In this document: positions 1 through 8,144 of the stretch, one piece after another | Numbering within the stretch: the first letter of the stretch is position 1 | How the letters are laid out: every line of letters starts with the position of its first letter | Assembly: GCA_964613795.1 (NCBI GenBank) | Contig: CAZTJR010000012.1 | Coordinates: forward strand, 31,323 to 95,322 | Direction: 5' to 3' | Source of the DNA: Chromatocurvus sp964613795 | GTDB lineage: Bacteria; Pseudomonadota; Gammaproteobacteria; Pseudomonadales; Halieaceae | DNA: 64,000 nt | Notes under the pieces: model-generated | Told to the model about the DNA's origin: nothing | Databases searched by the model: none | Seen by the model: the letters and a program-made list of their open reading frames with translations, nothing else | Position numbers and translations under genes: made by a program

Positions 1-74
1 TCGCGCACCGCCCACTCCCACGCCGGGAACAGCTCGTGATGCTCCTCAAACAAGGTCATCACTATGCGGGACAT
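1..74 (-). CDS. N-terminal fragment of a UPF0489/peptide-arginase-like protein (cut by window edge)
   Basis: Only the first 24 codons are inside the window, beginning with ATG at 74-72. They read MSRIVMTLFEEHHELFPAW and then EWAVR. An acidic-HH-E-x-x-P-x-W motif near the N-terminus is what I know from the UPF0489 family, which has an arginase-like fold and includes RiPP-modifying peptide arginases that turn arginine into ornithine. The start lies 8 bp after the stop of the GNAT gene, so it is probably the next gene of the same operon. The call rests on one short motif, so the family is a suggestion. A frame running off the edge directly behind the GNAT gene is the firmer observation. Confidence 0.45.
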   Translation of the reverse strand, partial: MSRIVMTLFEEHHELFPAWEWAVR

Positions 75-82
75 ACATCTGC

Positions 83-1021
83 TCACAGGGCTTTTTCGCT
101 GCAGCGGGCGCTGAATACCCGGTCGAAATACGGCGCGTACCGGCGGTGAAAGGTTGCCAGGTGAGCCCGGTGCTCAACGGCGATATCGACCATCATTGTG
201 GGGAAACGCTTCGCTTCCCGTGCCATATGCCGCCCCAGGGTGAGGTACCAGAGGCGCATGGACAGTCCACGCATGCGGTAGCGCTCGCGTGTATAAAGCG
301 ATCCGTAGCGCAGTACCCCCGGCGTGGCCTCTGCGCAACGGTGCGCAATCCATCCCGCCACCTGCCCGCTGTCGACAATGACACCGCCAATGGAATCGAC
401 ACGCTGTGCCCGATAGAGGTCAGGGTCGAGGCCATGCGGCGCCTCGCCGCTGTCAAGCATCTCGCGCACGCGGGCGTGCAGCGATTCGTCCACCTCGTCC
501 CAGGCCACAAAGCGCATGTTTGCGCTGAGCGGTGGAATTTTCTGGTGAATCCACAGTGATTTTTCTCGCAGTCGCTCGATTGACATGAGTCCGATAAACG
601 CGGTGTCCCGGGGGGCGGACCAGCCTGCTCTGGCCAGTAGCTTTTTCAGGGCTGGCAGGTTGTCATTGCGAGCGGTATACAGCGCAGTCTGTTGCGTGCA
701 GCGCGGAAACTCGCGCTGCACGGTCGTCTCGAGCCTTTGCAGCAGGGTCAATGCGATACCCTGGCGCCGATAGTGCGGATCGACATAAATCGACAGCACG
801 TGAAAGATCGGCGGTTCCGCCTGGCCCAGCACCAGCGCAATGGGCTGTGAGTCCGCGCAGGCGCACCAGAAGCGCACGCTGGGCAGGTCGGGCTGCAGCA
901 ATGTGCGATAGCGGGTGTAGGTGAGTGACTCAAGGCCTTCCAGTAAGCTGGCGTCAGGCCCGCATAGGTAGTGGGGAGCCTTCGCGCCGAAGACTGGCGT
1001 CGGTGAAATAAGTTCAAACAT
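83..1021 (-). CDS. Tandem GNAT-fold acyltransferase, probable RiPP maturase
   Basis: This 312-aa protein has two GNAT-like halves. The first carries a classical acyl-CoA binding motif A, SIYVDPHYRRQGIALTLLQ, around residues 77-95. The second has a similar segment, GSLYTRERYRMRGLSMRL, around 240-257. GNAT enzymes transfer an acyl group from CoA or a carrier protein to an amine. The ATG overlaps the stop of the upstream unknown gene by 8 bp, and the operon begins with two RiPP precursor genes. Maturation of the peptide is therefore a more likely job than general acetylation. In selidamide-type RiPP clusters, GNAT-like maturases attach fatty acids to lysine or ornithine side chains. That role here is inferred from context. 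Substrate and acyl length cannot be read from the sequence. Confidence 0.75.
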   Translation of the reverse strand: MFELISPTPVFGAKAPHYLCGPDASLLEGLESLTYTRYRTLLQPDLPSVRFWCACADSQPIALVLGQAEPPIFHVLSIYVDPHYRRQGIALTLLQRLETTVQREFPRCTQQTALYTARNDNLPALKKLLARAGWSAPRDTAFIGLMSIERLREKSLWIHQKIPPLSANMRFVAWDEVDESLHARVREMLDSGEAPHGLDPDLYRAQRVDSIGGVIVDSGQVAGWIAHRCAEATPGVLRYGSLYTRERYRMRGLSMRLWYLTLGRHMAREAKRFPTMMVDIAVEHRAHLATFHRRYAPYFDRVFSARCSEKAL

Positions 1022-2081
1022 TCAGAGACGGGCTATGGCGAGTCAGCATGTGTCTGAGCGCGGGTACCGCGCGAACGGCTTCTATGGCACTGGCGCGCCG
1101 TTGCGCCAGCGCCTCCGATAGCAGGTCCTGGCTGACCGCTAGCGCCGTGGCAACAGCATCGATCCACAGTGAACGCAGTTGCCTTTGCGGTAGGTCCAAT
1201 GCAACAAACCTGGCGATGTGCGCGGCTAGCCCAGCGTTACTGGTAGCTTCCGTCAGCGCCAGCCAGGCAGCAACATAGCCAGCGCTGGGTGTAGCCATCG
1301 CCGATGGCGCAGTGCAGATCGACAGGAGCTGGCTGGCCACCGCCTGCATCTCGCCCGGGGTGTAGAGCGACGGAAGAGCGGCGGCCGCTTCAGCGATTAA
1401 CGCATCGCGTTCTGCAGCGGATAGACACTGGGAGGGATCGTCTGGCCAGCCGTCAGACGGAAGCCTTTCCTGGCCGCCGCCACGCAGCAAATAATTGATG
1501 AAATTAGCGGTCAAGCCCCGCGCTTCATCTTTTTCTCCGGCCATCACGTGGAGGGAAGCCCAGTTATTGACCTGTTGTAAGCGGTGCTGCCAGATTGAAG
1601 AAAGAGGCAGTGTCTGCAGGACGAGACGTTCCTCGTCGAAGACAAATATGAGGCGCTGACGGGCCTGATCCCAGCGTTTCGCTCGCGCTTCGTAATACGC
1701 CATTGCCGCCTGCAGGTAGCAGTCGGCGAGTCGCACAGCGGGCGTTTCGCGCTCTGCCCGTGCGCGCCGGACAAGGGCGCTGGACTGACGCAATGCGTTT
1801 CGGGCGCCGTTGCCATCGCCGGCCCGCGTCCGGCGCACGCCTTTGCCAGTCAGCTGGCATGCGCTGCGGACAAGCGGAAGATCGCGAGGGTCTGACGATT
1901 GTTCGATCGCCAGTGTCAGCTCTTTTTCGGACTGGCGGTCGTCAGCCGGGTCCTCGGCGACAGCGGCCGCACTGTCTTGAATGCTCGCCAGGCACGCCCC
2001 CCACTCTGCGGAGGCGCGGTCAGCAGTGAGGGAGTGGATGGCTGTCGTATGACCATAGCGCTGAGCGAGCTGTGGAGTCAC
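1014..2081 (-). CDS. Unknown protein of the RiPP operon
   Basis: I do not recognise this 355-aa protein. The GTG start at 2081-2079 overlaps the TGA of precursor 1 (2080-2078), which is a typical translational coupling. The reading frame stays open further upstream but would run inside the precursor gene. The protein is rich in alanine, leucine, arginine and glutamine, and reads as mostly helical with repeat-like helical pairs, for example around ADCYLQAAMAYYEARAKRWD. It has no signal peptide, no clear membrane segment and no cysteine-rich or P-loop motif that I can see. Its place between the precursors and the GNAT gene suggests a maturation partner, such as a leader-binding or scaffold protein, or a transcriptional or immunity factor. 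None of these is supported directly. Confidence 0.7.
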   Translation of the reverse strand: MTPQLAQRYGHTTAIHSLTADRASAEWGACLASIQDSAAAVAEDPADDRQSEKELTLAIEQSSDPRDLPLVRSACQLTGKGVRRTRAGDGNGARNALRQSSALVRRARAERETPAVRLADCYLQAAMAYYEARAKRWDQARQRLIFVFDEERLVLQTLPLSSIWQHRLQQVNNWASLHVMAGEKDEARGLTANFINYLLRGGGQERLPSDGWPDDPSQCLSAAERDALIAEAAAALPSLYTPGEMQAVASQLLSICTAPSAMATPSAGYVAAWLALTEATSNAGLAAHIARFVALDLPQRQLRSLWIDAVATALAVSQDLLSEALAQRRASAIEAVRAVPALRHMLTRHSPSLNV

Positions 2082-2446
2082 AGGCAGGCAACACCTCCGA
2101 CCATAGGCACGCCCAGTCCATCGGTTGATGTCACGGCGCAGCTTGCGGCGCAGCTGATCAGGCAAATGCCGCCTGCAACGGCTTCCAGGTCTTCGTCGCT
2201 CAGTGTCTCCTCGCTGGTGACCAGGTCGGGCAGCACTATCGACAGATCCGCCTGCCGGTTTTCAGCGATCTGTATCGAGAAGCCGTCGGGCAGGGTATAG
2301 CCCAGCGCCTCTTCGAGCGTCGCCTTGGGCTCCGACATCAAGCGCTGTCGGAAAGCCATGTCACTGGTGCTCCGCGTCAGGATGTCGGTGAGTACAGTCC
2401 CCTGCTCGGGCACAGCGCCGTTTGCCTCTGTATCGCGTGTCGTCAT
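2078..2446 (-). CDS. RiPP precursor 1, nitrile-hydratase-leader (NHLP) type
   Basis: This 122-aa precursor has a long leader of the nitrile hydratase alpha-subunit type. Visible features are a FRQRLMSEPKATLEEALG block, the VLPDL motif, and an acidic end LSDEDLEAVAGG. Cleavage after the double glycine would release a 29-residue core that starts ICLISCAASCAV and ends GGVACL. The core has four cysteines and no arginine or lysine. AAGGA lies 6 bp before the ATG. The gene sits 30 bp behind precursor 2 and is coupled by overlap to the next gene. NHLP leaders direct maturases and a bifunctional peptidase/transporter to the precursor. No such transporter is seen in the window, and the cluster may continue past the left edge. 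Confidence 0.85.
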   Translation of the reverse strand: MTTRDTEANGAVPEQGTVLTDILTRSTSDMAFRQRLMSEPKATLEEALGYTLPDGFSIQIAENRQADLSIVLPDLVTSEETLSDEDLEAVAGGICLISCAASCAVTSTDGLGVPMVGGVACL

Positions 2447-2462
2447 AGCGTTTCCTTTATCG

Positions 2463-2668
2463 GCGATGAGAGGGGTTTAGCTGCAGATACCAGAGGAGCC
2501 ACCGCAGGAAGCGCCGCAGCGGCTGCCGCCGGAAACCGCCTCGAGGTCGGCATCGGAAAGTTCTTCACCGGCGGCATCGACGAAATCAGGCAGCACGACG
2601 GTGAGGTCGGCAAAATTGTTATCGACCACGTTGATCGTGAAATCAGACGGCACGTCCATGCCGGCCTC
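2463..2668. repeat. Left copy of a ~205-bp direct repeat (3' part of precursor 2)
   Basis: This stretch matches 11319-11524 in the same orientation, with about ten mismatches in ~200 bp by eye. It covers the core, the end of the leader and the 14 bases after the stop codon. The similarity ends abruptly within the leader, just before a TCTTCTT tract. The two copies flank the Wadjet operon, about 8.9 kb apart. Confidence 0.9.
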
Positions 2669-2797
2669 TTCTTTTACCGCCGCGGCGGGATCTGCAAGGC
2701 AAAGTGCCCTGAAGTCGGCGTCAGTAGAGGCCCGGCTCTGCACGCGTTGAATGACCGAGTTGATCTCATCGGGAGACATAAAAATAGAGTCTGTCAT
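2477..2797 (-). CDS. RiPP precursor 2, NHLP type, with short Cys/Gly/Ser core containing one arginine
   Basis: I take the ATG at 2797-2795, giving 106 aa, because AAGGGA lies at normal spacing. An upstream in-frame start at 2848 would add 17 residues that look non-coding. The leader shows FRALCLADPAAAVKEEAG, the TVVLPDF motif and the end LSDADLEAVSGG. The predicted core is SRCGASCGGSSGICS, 15 residues with three cysteines and a single arginine at position 2. It is the first gene of the operon. An arginine next to the cleavage site fits a peptide arginase plus GNAT pathway, in which ornithine forms and is then N-acylated. This is inference. A 95 percent identical copy of its 3' part lies at 11331-11530. 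Confidence 0.85.
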   Translation of the reverse strand: MTDSIFMSPDEINSVIQRVQSRASTDADFRALCLADPAAAVKEEAGMDVPSDFTINVVDNNFADLTVVLPDFVDAAGEELSDADLEAVSGGSRCGASCGGSSGICS

Positions 2798-2910
2798 AGG
2801 GGTTCCCTTTTTTCCTTGGGTGTTTGTCGGGGATTTGACGTACGACAAGTCCAGTTGTCGGTTGCCGTTGACAAGCGGTTGAGTGGAGAACGCTAATCTC
2901 GCGGCGATGG

Positions 2911-2950
2911 GGGGTCAACGCGAGTGGCGCAAAAATAACAATTCTTAACG
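2911..2950. repeat. Upstream segment of precursor 2 shared with the second copy
   Basis: These 40 bp, about 115-155 bp upstream of the precursor 2 start, match 11605-11644 at roughly 33 of 40 positions. On the minus strand both contain a TTGTTATTTTT tract. Similarity on both sides of an unrelated middle suggests that the duplication once covered the whole gene with its promoter region, and that the right copy later lost its leader. No firm promoter hexamers can be assigned. Confidence 0.6.
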
Positions 2951-3012
2951 TCCTCGTCCGGTCTGGCTGCTGACGGCAAACTTCATGAACCCGAATCGGG
3001 AAGCTGATTAAG

Positions 3013-3477
3013 TCAGAATTCAGTGCCCTGACCGAGCAATCGGAAGTCGCCGATGAGCATGGAGAAAACCATGATTTTCTCCATGCCGGCCAATAGGTGG
3101 AGCGATTCAATCACCCAGACCATCAGGCTTACCGTGGAGTGATTATTGATTAGCGCTGCTGTCAAGGCAGAAAGTATTGCAGTACCCTTGATCGACAGTG
3201 TCACATCGTCGCTCACGATGTGGTGAATGGCCTCGGTGAGCATCTCCAGAGCGCCTGCGTTGCGTACAGCGACTGCGACCACAAATTGAAAAATTCTGCC
3301 GCAATGATATTGATGGGGTTGCTGATGACCAGGACTCCCACAAGGTTGGCGATGTATTGAACGGCAAAGAGGTAAGGTAGCCGTAGGCTCGCCTTCCTTG
3401 ACGGTGTTCAATACCCAGACCGCCGGCGCCGGGTTGCGCCACTGCGCAATGTAACGGCTACCGGGCCCTACTTTCAT
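3013..3477 (-). pseudogene. Decayed ArsB-like ion/arsenite transporter gene
   Basis: Fragments of a membrane transporter are spread over two reading frames. One frame gives LFAVQYIANLVGVLVISNP followed by INIIAAEFF. Another gives FVVAVAVRNAG, then GTAILSALTAALINNHSTV, then EKIMVFSMLIGD near the end. Order and motifs (isolated asparagines in hydrophobic helices, SNPINI, a late INN, an IGD) resemble ArsB of the ArsB/NhaD superfamily. Frameshifts fall near 3300 and 3380. The N-terminal half and the end are missing, so the piece cannot encode a working transporter of the usual ~430 residues. It marks the region between the RiPP and Wadjet loci as a place of gene turnover. Confidence 0.55.
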
Positions 3478-3582
3478 GATGCATCGGTGCAGACACTGGC
3501 GCAGGCGGTGCAGGTGATGGCCGGCGTGCAGCTTGGCCAGGCGCTGGACGAGCGGGCGACGCGGGAACTGGTGCGATATCCG

Positions 3583-4782
3583 TCAGCCAGGATCGCGATG
3601 CAGCCACGCTTCCAGGCACCGGCGCACATAATCCTGTGGCAGTCGCTCCTGCTCCAGGCGACGGTGACCCGTGCGCTGCAGGACGTCCCAGAGCCGCTGT
3701 TCCCCTGATGTGAGCCCCCCGGGCCGCGCCGTGCCGGGCACGGTTTCCGCCACCTGAAACTGAGCGAAGCGCTGCAGCGTGTCCACGTTCATCATCAACG
3801 ACTGAAGCTGTGGCTGATAGCCGCGGGCCTCGCCCAGTATGGTCAGACCCCAGCTGTCGATGTCACCCCAGTAGCCGATATGTTTTTCCGCCAGCCACGG
3901 TGCGCGCATCCACGCCAGGTTGCGACCGCCGCCGAAAACGGCGATGCAGTTGTCCAGCGGTGGCAGTCCCAGCCCGGTGCCCGGGGTCGACTGACGGTTC
4001 TCGATAATGAGAATATTGTCCGCCGGCAGTGGCTGCCGCGTGAGCGTATCGGCGTCCAGCTGCAGCAGTGGCAGCCCGCCCAGGTGGTCCTGCGTTGCCG
4101 GGCACAGCGGGCGCACCAGCAGCCAGCTTTTCGGGGCTGGTCGACAACCGAGCCAGGGAAGCAGCCCCCCGGCGGCGGTGATGGCGCTGTCGTGGAGGGT
4201 GTCCAGCAGGGCCGAGATCAATGGCTGCCAGGTTTCCACGAACTTGGTGTCGACGCCGCTGAGAGGCAGGCCGCGCAGGTAATGCCCGCTGCCCAGGCCG
4301 GCATAAAGCTGGGGCAGCAACCGCGCCAGGAGCTCGGCATCTCCTGCGCTCATGCGCTCCAGGGTGTCCAGGTGGCGTGCCAGCGTAGGGAACAGCGCGG
4401 GCGCGAGGGCCTGCACCGGTGCCATCACCTGCTGCCAGTGATTTGCCAGGGCCACTGCGTCATTGCCCAGGCACTCGATGAGGTCCTGCATCGACTCGAT
4501 CTTCAGGGCCACCGGCAGTTGCCAGCTGCCTAGATGGCGGAACTGGCGGGTGTCCCAGCGTACCTGCTGGGGATGCGGCCAGTGGCGCCATTGCTCGACA
4601 AGCGCCTGTAGGTGAGCCATGTCCGCCAGTGCCTGTGCCGGCGCTGGTGGCTTCAATGACAGGCGGAGCGGGAAAGGCCGCTCGCCGGTGAGGCGCTGGA
4701 GCAGGTGACGGCGGTTGTCCCACTCGCGCCGGCGCAGCAGGCCCCGTGCCTGGTCTGGTAGCACACCCCAGTCGCGGGTCAT
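3583..4782 (-). CDS. jetD: Wadjet nuclease subunit JetD (DUF3322/DUF2220)
   Basis: This 399-aa protein is the last gene of the Wadjet operon. The N-terminal DUF3322 part includes a FPLRLSLKPP motif near residue 40. The C-terminal DUF2220 part is a Toprim-like nuclease domain with ILIIENRQS (acidic residue near 260), VFGGGRNLAWM and then HIGYWGDIDSWG (DxD near 305). In characterised Wadjet systems JetD cleaves plasmid DNA once the JetABC motor has extruded it. The ATG at 4782 lies 8 bp after the jetC stop. A GTG at 4794 overlapping that stop and preceded by GGAG is an equally possible start that adds four residues. The length is normal for the family. Confidence 0.93.
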   Translation of the reverse strand: MTRDWGVLPDQARGLLRRREWDNRRHLLQRLTGERPFPLRLSLKPPAPAQALADMAHLQALVEQWRHWPHPQQVRWDTRQFRHLGSWQLPVALKIESMQDLIECLGNDAVALANHWQQVMAPVQALAPALFPTLARHLDTLERMSAGDAELLARLLPQLYAGLGSGHYLRGLPLSGVDTKFVETWQPLISALLDTLHDSAITAAGGLLPWLGCRPAPKSWLLVRPLCPATQDHLGGLPLLQLDADTLTRQPLPADNILIIENRQSTPGTGLGLPPLDNCIAVFGGGRNLAWMRAPWLAEKHIGYWGDIDSWGLTILGEARGYQPQLQSLMMNVDTLQRFAQFQVAETVPGTARPGGLTSGEQRLWDVLQRTGHRRLEQERLPQDYVRRCLEAWLHRDPG

Positions 4783-4790
4783 GGCTCCCG

Positions 4791-7700
4791 TCACCAGGGC
4801 TCCAGGGCGATCTCTCCTTCCGCGGCAAGCGCCGCCTGCGCCGACGCGTCGAGGCGCTTGTCGATCTCCTCCCAGGTCACCTCGCACAGCTGGCTTTCGT
4901 GGTGCTCTGCGTCGCGCTCGATAATCAGCAGCGTGCGCGCGGATTCCCGCGCCAGGTTCAGGTTCTTGTAGGGCGTGATCAGGTTGACGTGGATGTGCAG
5001 TTCCCGGAACACGCGCAGCACCCGTCGGCTGACTGCCTCGGCGGTATTGGAGAAGGCCTCGTCGAGGAATACCGTGCTGTAGATCGGCCGGTCACTGCCA
5101 TCCGGGGTCAGTACATAGGCCAGGCTGGCGGCGACGATCATGCCGGCGAAGGCCTCCTTTTCGCCGCCGGACTTGCCGCTGGAGGAATCCAGCACATCCC
5201 GCACCGCGCCGTCCTCGCGGCCCACCTCCTCGGCGTAGAATGACATCTGGTGCCGCGGGTCCAGCAGCCGCAGGCTCTCCAGCGTCCCCGCGCTCGCGGG
5301 GTTGCTCGCCTTGTCCAGCACCTGTATCACCTGGCGCAGCTGGGCAAAGCGCGCCTCGTGATCGTCGCCGGCGCCGAGGCTGAACAGCCGGGTCAGTTGC
5401 TGGTTGAACTCCCTTACATGGGGGTACTGGTCGGTTTTCGCACACAGCCGCAGGTAGCTGCCCACTTTGAACTCGGTGCGCCGCAGCACGCTATTGATGA
5501 CCTCGATACGTTCCCTGATCTCGTCCCGCTCCGACTCGATCTTCTCGCGGATGCCGGCCAGGGACTGCGTGGTGTGCCGGTTCAGGCGCTCGCGGAACTG
5601 GTCAACCAGCGCCGGCAGGCCCTCTTTTTCCAATGTATCGAGATGGGCGAGATATTCGGGTGTTGCCTCCAGGCTGCTGCCCCAGTCGCAGGCGATGGCC
5701 TCCCAGCGGGCGTGAAAGGAGGCGACGATGCCCGTCGCACTGCGCCCGCTGCTGGCCCTGTCGTCCGCCGCGCGGTTGCGTTCGCGCTCGAGGTCACGCC
5801 GGTGCTCCTCTTCCAGCGCCGCGATGCTGTCCAGCCGCGCCGGGGGTATGTCGCCCACCCGCGCCTGCAGCCGTTCCCGCACCGCCTGGGCGAGTGTGCC
5901 GCCGGCCGCCGCAATGGCCTTTTTCTCCTCGGCCTGCGCCTGCTGGCTGTCGCGCTCGGCGTCCTGCAGGCTGGCCTGCTGCTGCTCGACCTGGCCGCGC
6001 AGCTGCTGCTGTTGCTGCTTGGCCGCCTCCCAGCGCTGCTGCGCCCGGGCCAGGCCGCCCGTGTCGCTCTCCAGTTCGCGGCGCAGTGCGTCCAGCGATT
6101 CGACCTCCTGCTGCCATCGGGGCGCATCGATCTCCTCCCAGGTAAACGTGGACAGCCGCTCCCAGTTTTGCCGGTGCTGGCCGGCGCTGTCCATCGCTGC
6201 GCGTGCCGCGCTTACCGCCTCGTGCTGGCGCGCCAGCGAGGCTTCCAGATCCTCCAGGTCCCGGCGCAGCAGAGCCAGGCGGGATTTGTTGGAGAAGCCG
6301 AGCTCCCAGCGGCGGCGATCATCGATGCGCTGCTGATCCTTCTTCTCGAAGCGCCCGCGCTCCAGATGCGCGAGGCCTTCACGGGTCATCGAGAACGGGG
6401 TGGCGTCCAGCGCCCGCGTGTCGGCAACGCAGTGCAGATCGAAGCGTGCCAGGTGGCGCTTCAGCCAGTCGCGGTAAGGATGATCCCGCCACGCCAGCCT
6501 GCGCAGAAAACCATCCTCCTTGAAGTCCGCCGGTCCCGTTGACCCGCCGGACACCACCTGCACCCGGACATGCAGGCCGGTATGGCGGGTATTGAGCCAG
6601 CGCGTGACCATGGAAAAGCACCTGTCGGGCACCGCGAGGGTGGTGCGCAGGCCGCCCAGGGCACGCTCGATGGCGCCCTGCCAGTCGCGGTGTTCATCGC
6701 GCACGTCGATCAGTTCACCGATGAACATCAGGTCCTGAAGCGGAATCTCCAGCGCCGCGCTCATCTGGTCGCGCAGGCGCTGGAAGGCCGGGTCGATGTT
6801 CGAGTCCGGCCGCGCCTCGATCTCGGCAATATGGCCCTGCAGGCTGTCGCGCTCGGACTGCAGATTGCTGAGCTGGCCACCGGCTTCGGCAAACTGATCC
6901 TGTGCCTGCTGCTGCGCCGCGGTAGCGTCCTGCATTGCACTCTCGCGCCGCCGCTGGTTGTCCTGGAACCGGGTCCTGTCCAGCGTATCCGGCAGGTCCA
7001 GCTGGCGCGCCAGCTGCTGGTAGTCGCCCGCACGGCTGGTGACCTGCTGCAGGCGTTCGCGCGCGTGCCTGAGTTCGGTTTTGAGGCTTTCAATGCGGTC
7101 ACCACCGGCCTGCAGGTAGTCCGCGTGGCGCTGCTCCGTCGCTACCTGTGCCCGCGTCTCCTGTTGCTTCAGCGCGGCCAGGCTCTCGCTTCGTTCGGCG
7201 ACAAGCGTATCCAGTGCCTCGATGCGCTGGCGCCACAGGGCAGCGCCCTGCTCGCCGATGAACACCGGCAGGCCCTGCAGATCGGCGGCCAGCCGGTCCA
7301 GCGCCTCGGAGGATTGCCGGTACTGGGCCCAGGCGGCGGGCAGGGCGGCCAGCGCCTGGCACTGGTCGCGCACGTCGCACAGCTCTTCATGTACGCTCTC
7401 GAGATCGTCGAACTCCGCCACCGCCTTGCGTGCATCCTCGCGCACGCCGCTGGGCTCCAGTACCAGTTCCCGGATCAGCTGGGTCAGATCGTCGATTTTC
7501 TTCAGACCCAGGGCGCGGGACAGCAGCGCCGGTGCATTGCGGTTCTCCATGTGCAGCAGGCGGCGGTAGTTCTCGCGGTACTCGCCGAAGCGGTCATCAC
7601 AGGGAACGATCGCGGGGTCCTGCTTGAGCCGTTGCTTCAGTGAGCGGGCGTCGCCCTCGCCGAAGGCGCGCAGAAGCTCCTCCAGGGTGTAGTTGCGCCT

Positions 7701-8144
7701 CGCCACCAGGTAGAGGCGCTTGACGTCCGCCAGTGCGTTAGAGGCCTGGGTGGTCCAGAAGAGGGCGGCGAGGCTGATTTCGGAACCGTCGTCGGCGCGG
7801 AACATTGCGCGCAGTGCGGTGGCGGTGGCGCCGTCGCGCTTGTTCAGGGTGCGTGTGCCGGCGCCCTCGTGCTCCGACCCGTAGCTGCCGCGCATGTACG
7901 ACAGCAGATTGCGGTCGCTGTTGTCACCCTGGGCGGCCGCCAGGTTGAAATTGCTCTTGCCGGCGGGCAGCAGCAGTGCCATCAGCCCGTCGATCAGGCT
8001 GGACTTGCCGGCACCGTTGTCCCCCGTGATCAGGGTGCCCTGCGAGTCGATGTTTGCGGTGTGCAGTCCGTGAAACGACCCCCAGTTGTAGACTGACAGC
8101 TCGGTCAGGCGGATCTGTCCCTGCGGAAAGAGGTTGTCATGCAT
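4791..8144 (-). CDS. jetC: Wadjet SMC-like ATPase JetC
   Basis: This 1117-aa SMC/MukB-like ATPase has Walker A GDNGAGKSS at residues 41-49 and long glutamine/glutamate/arginine-rich coiled-coil arms with a globular hinge around residues 450-600. The C-terminal head has the ABC signature SGKSGGEKEAF near 988 and Walker B TVFLDEAFSNTAEAV near 1027. JetC is the loop-extruding motor that measures circular DNA. It works with kleisin JetA and KITE protein JetB in the cytoplasm. The start at 8144 overlaps the jetB stop by 8 bp and is preceded by AAGGA. Another in-frame ATG lies 18 bp upstream, inside jetB. Catalytic motifs look intact. Confidence 0.95.
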   Translation of the reverse strand: MHDNLFPQGQIRLTELSVYNWGSFHGLHTANIDSQGTLITGDNGAGKSSLIDGLMALLLPAGKSNFNLAAAQGDNSDRNLLSYMRGSYGSEHEGAGTRTLNKRDGATATALRAMFRADDGSEISLAALFWTTQASNALADVKRLYLVARRNYTLEELLRAFGEGDARSLKQRLKQDPAIVPCDDRFGEYRENYRRLLHMENRNAPALLSRALGLKKIDDLTQLIRELVLEPSGVREDARKAVAEFDDLESVHEELCDVRDQCQALAALPAAWAQYRQSSEALDRLAADLQGLPVFIGEQGAALWRQRIEALDTLVAERSESLAALKQQETRAQVATEQRHADYLQAGGDRIESLKTELRHARERLQQVTSRAGDYQQLARQLDLPDTLDRTRFQDNQRRRESAMQDATAAQQQAQDQFAEAGGQLSNLQSERDSLQGHIAEIEARPDSNIDPAFQRLRDQMSAALEIPLQDLMFIGELIDVRDEHRDWQGAIERALGGLRTTLAVPDRCFSMVTRWLNTRHTGLHVRVQVVSGGSTGPADFKEDGFLRRLAWRDHPYRDWLKRHLARFDLHCVADTRALDATPFSMTREGLAHLERGRFEKKDQQRIDDRRRWELGFSNKSRLALLRRDLEDLEASLARQHEAVSAARAAMDSAGQHRQNWERLSTFTWEEIDAPRWQQEVESLDALRRELESDTGGLARAQQRWEAAKQQQQQLRGQVEQQQASLQDAERDSQQAQAEEKKAIAAAGGTLAQAVRERLQARVGDIPPARLDSIAALEEEHRRDLERERNRAADDRASSGRSATGIVASFHARWEAIACDWGSSLEATPEYLAHLDTLEKEGLPALVDQFRERLNRHTTQSLAGIREKIESERDEIRERIEVINSVLRRTEFKVGSYLRLCAKTDQYPHVREFNQQLTRLFSLGAGDDHEARFAQLRQVIQVLDKASNPASAGTLESLRLLDPRHQMSFYAEEVGREDGAVRDVLDSSSGKSGGEKEAFAGMIVAASLAYVLTPDGSDRPIYSTVFLDEAFSNTAEAVSRRVLRVFRELHIHVNLITPYKNLNLARESARTLLIIERDAEHHESQLCEVTWEEIDKRLDASAQAALAAEGEIALEPW

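Noticed and set aside
2449..2476. CRISPR or tandem repeats in the RiPP region
   Set aside because: Only a two-copy distant duplication of the precursor exists. There is no short regularly spaced repeat.
4746..7643. Several long plus-strand frames of 160-430 aa opposite jetC
   Set aside because: They are antisense shadows caused by high GC content, rich in Arg/Pro/Ala, without motifs. JetC on the minus strand is unambiguous.
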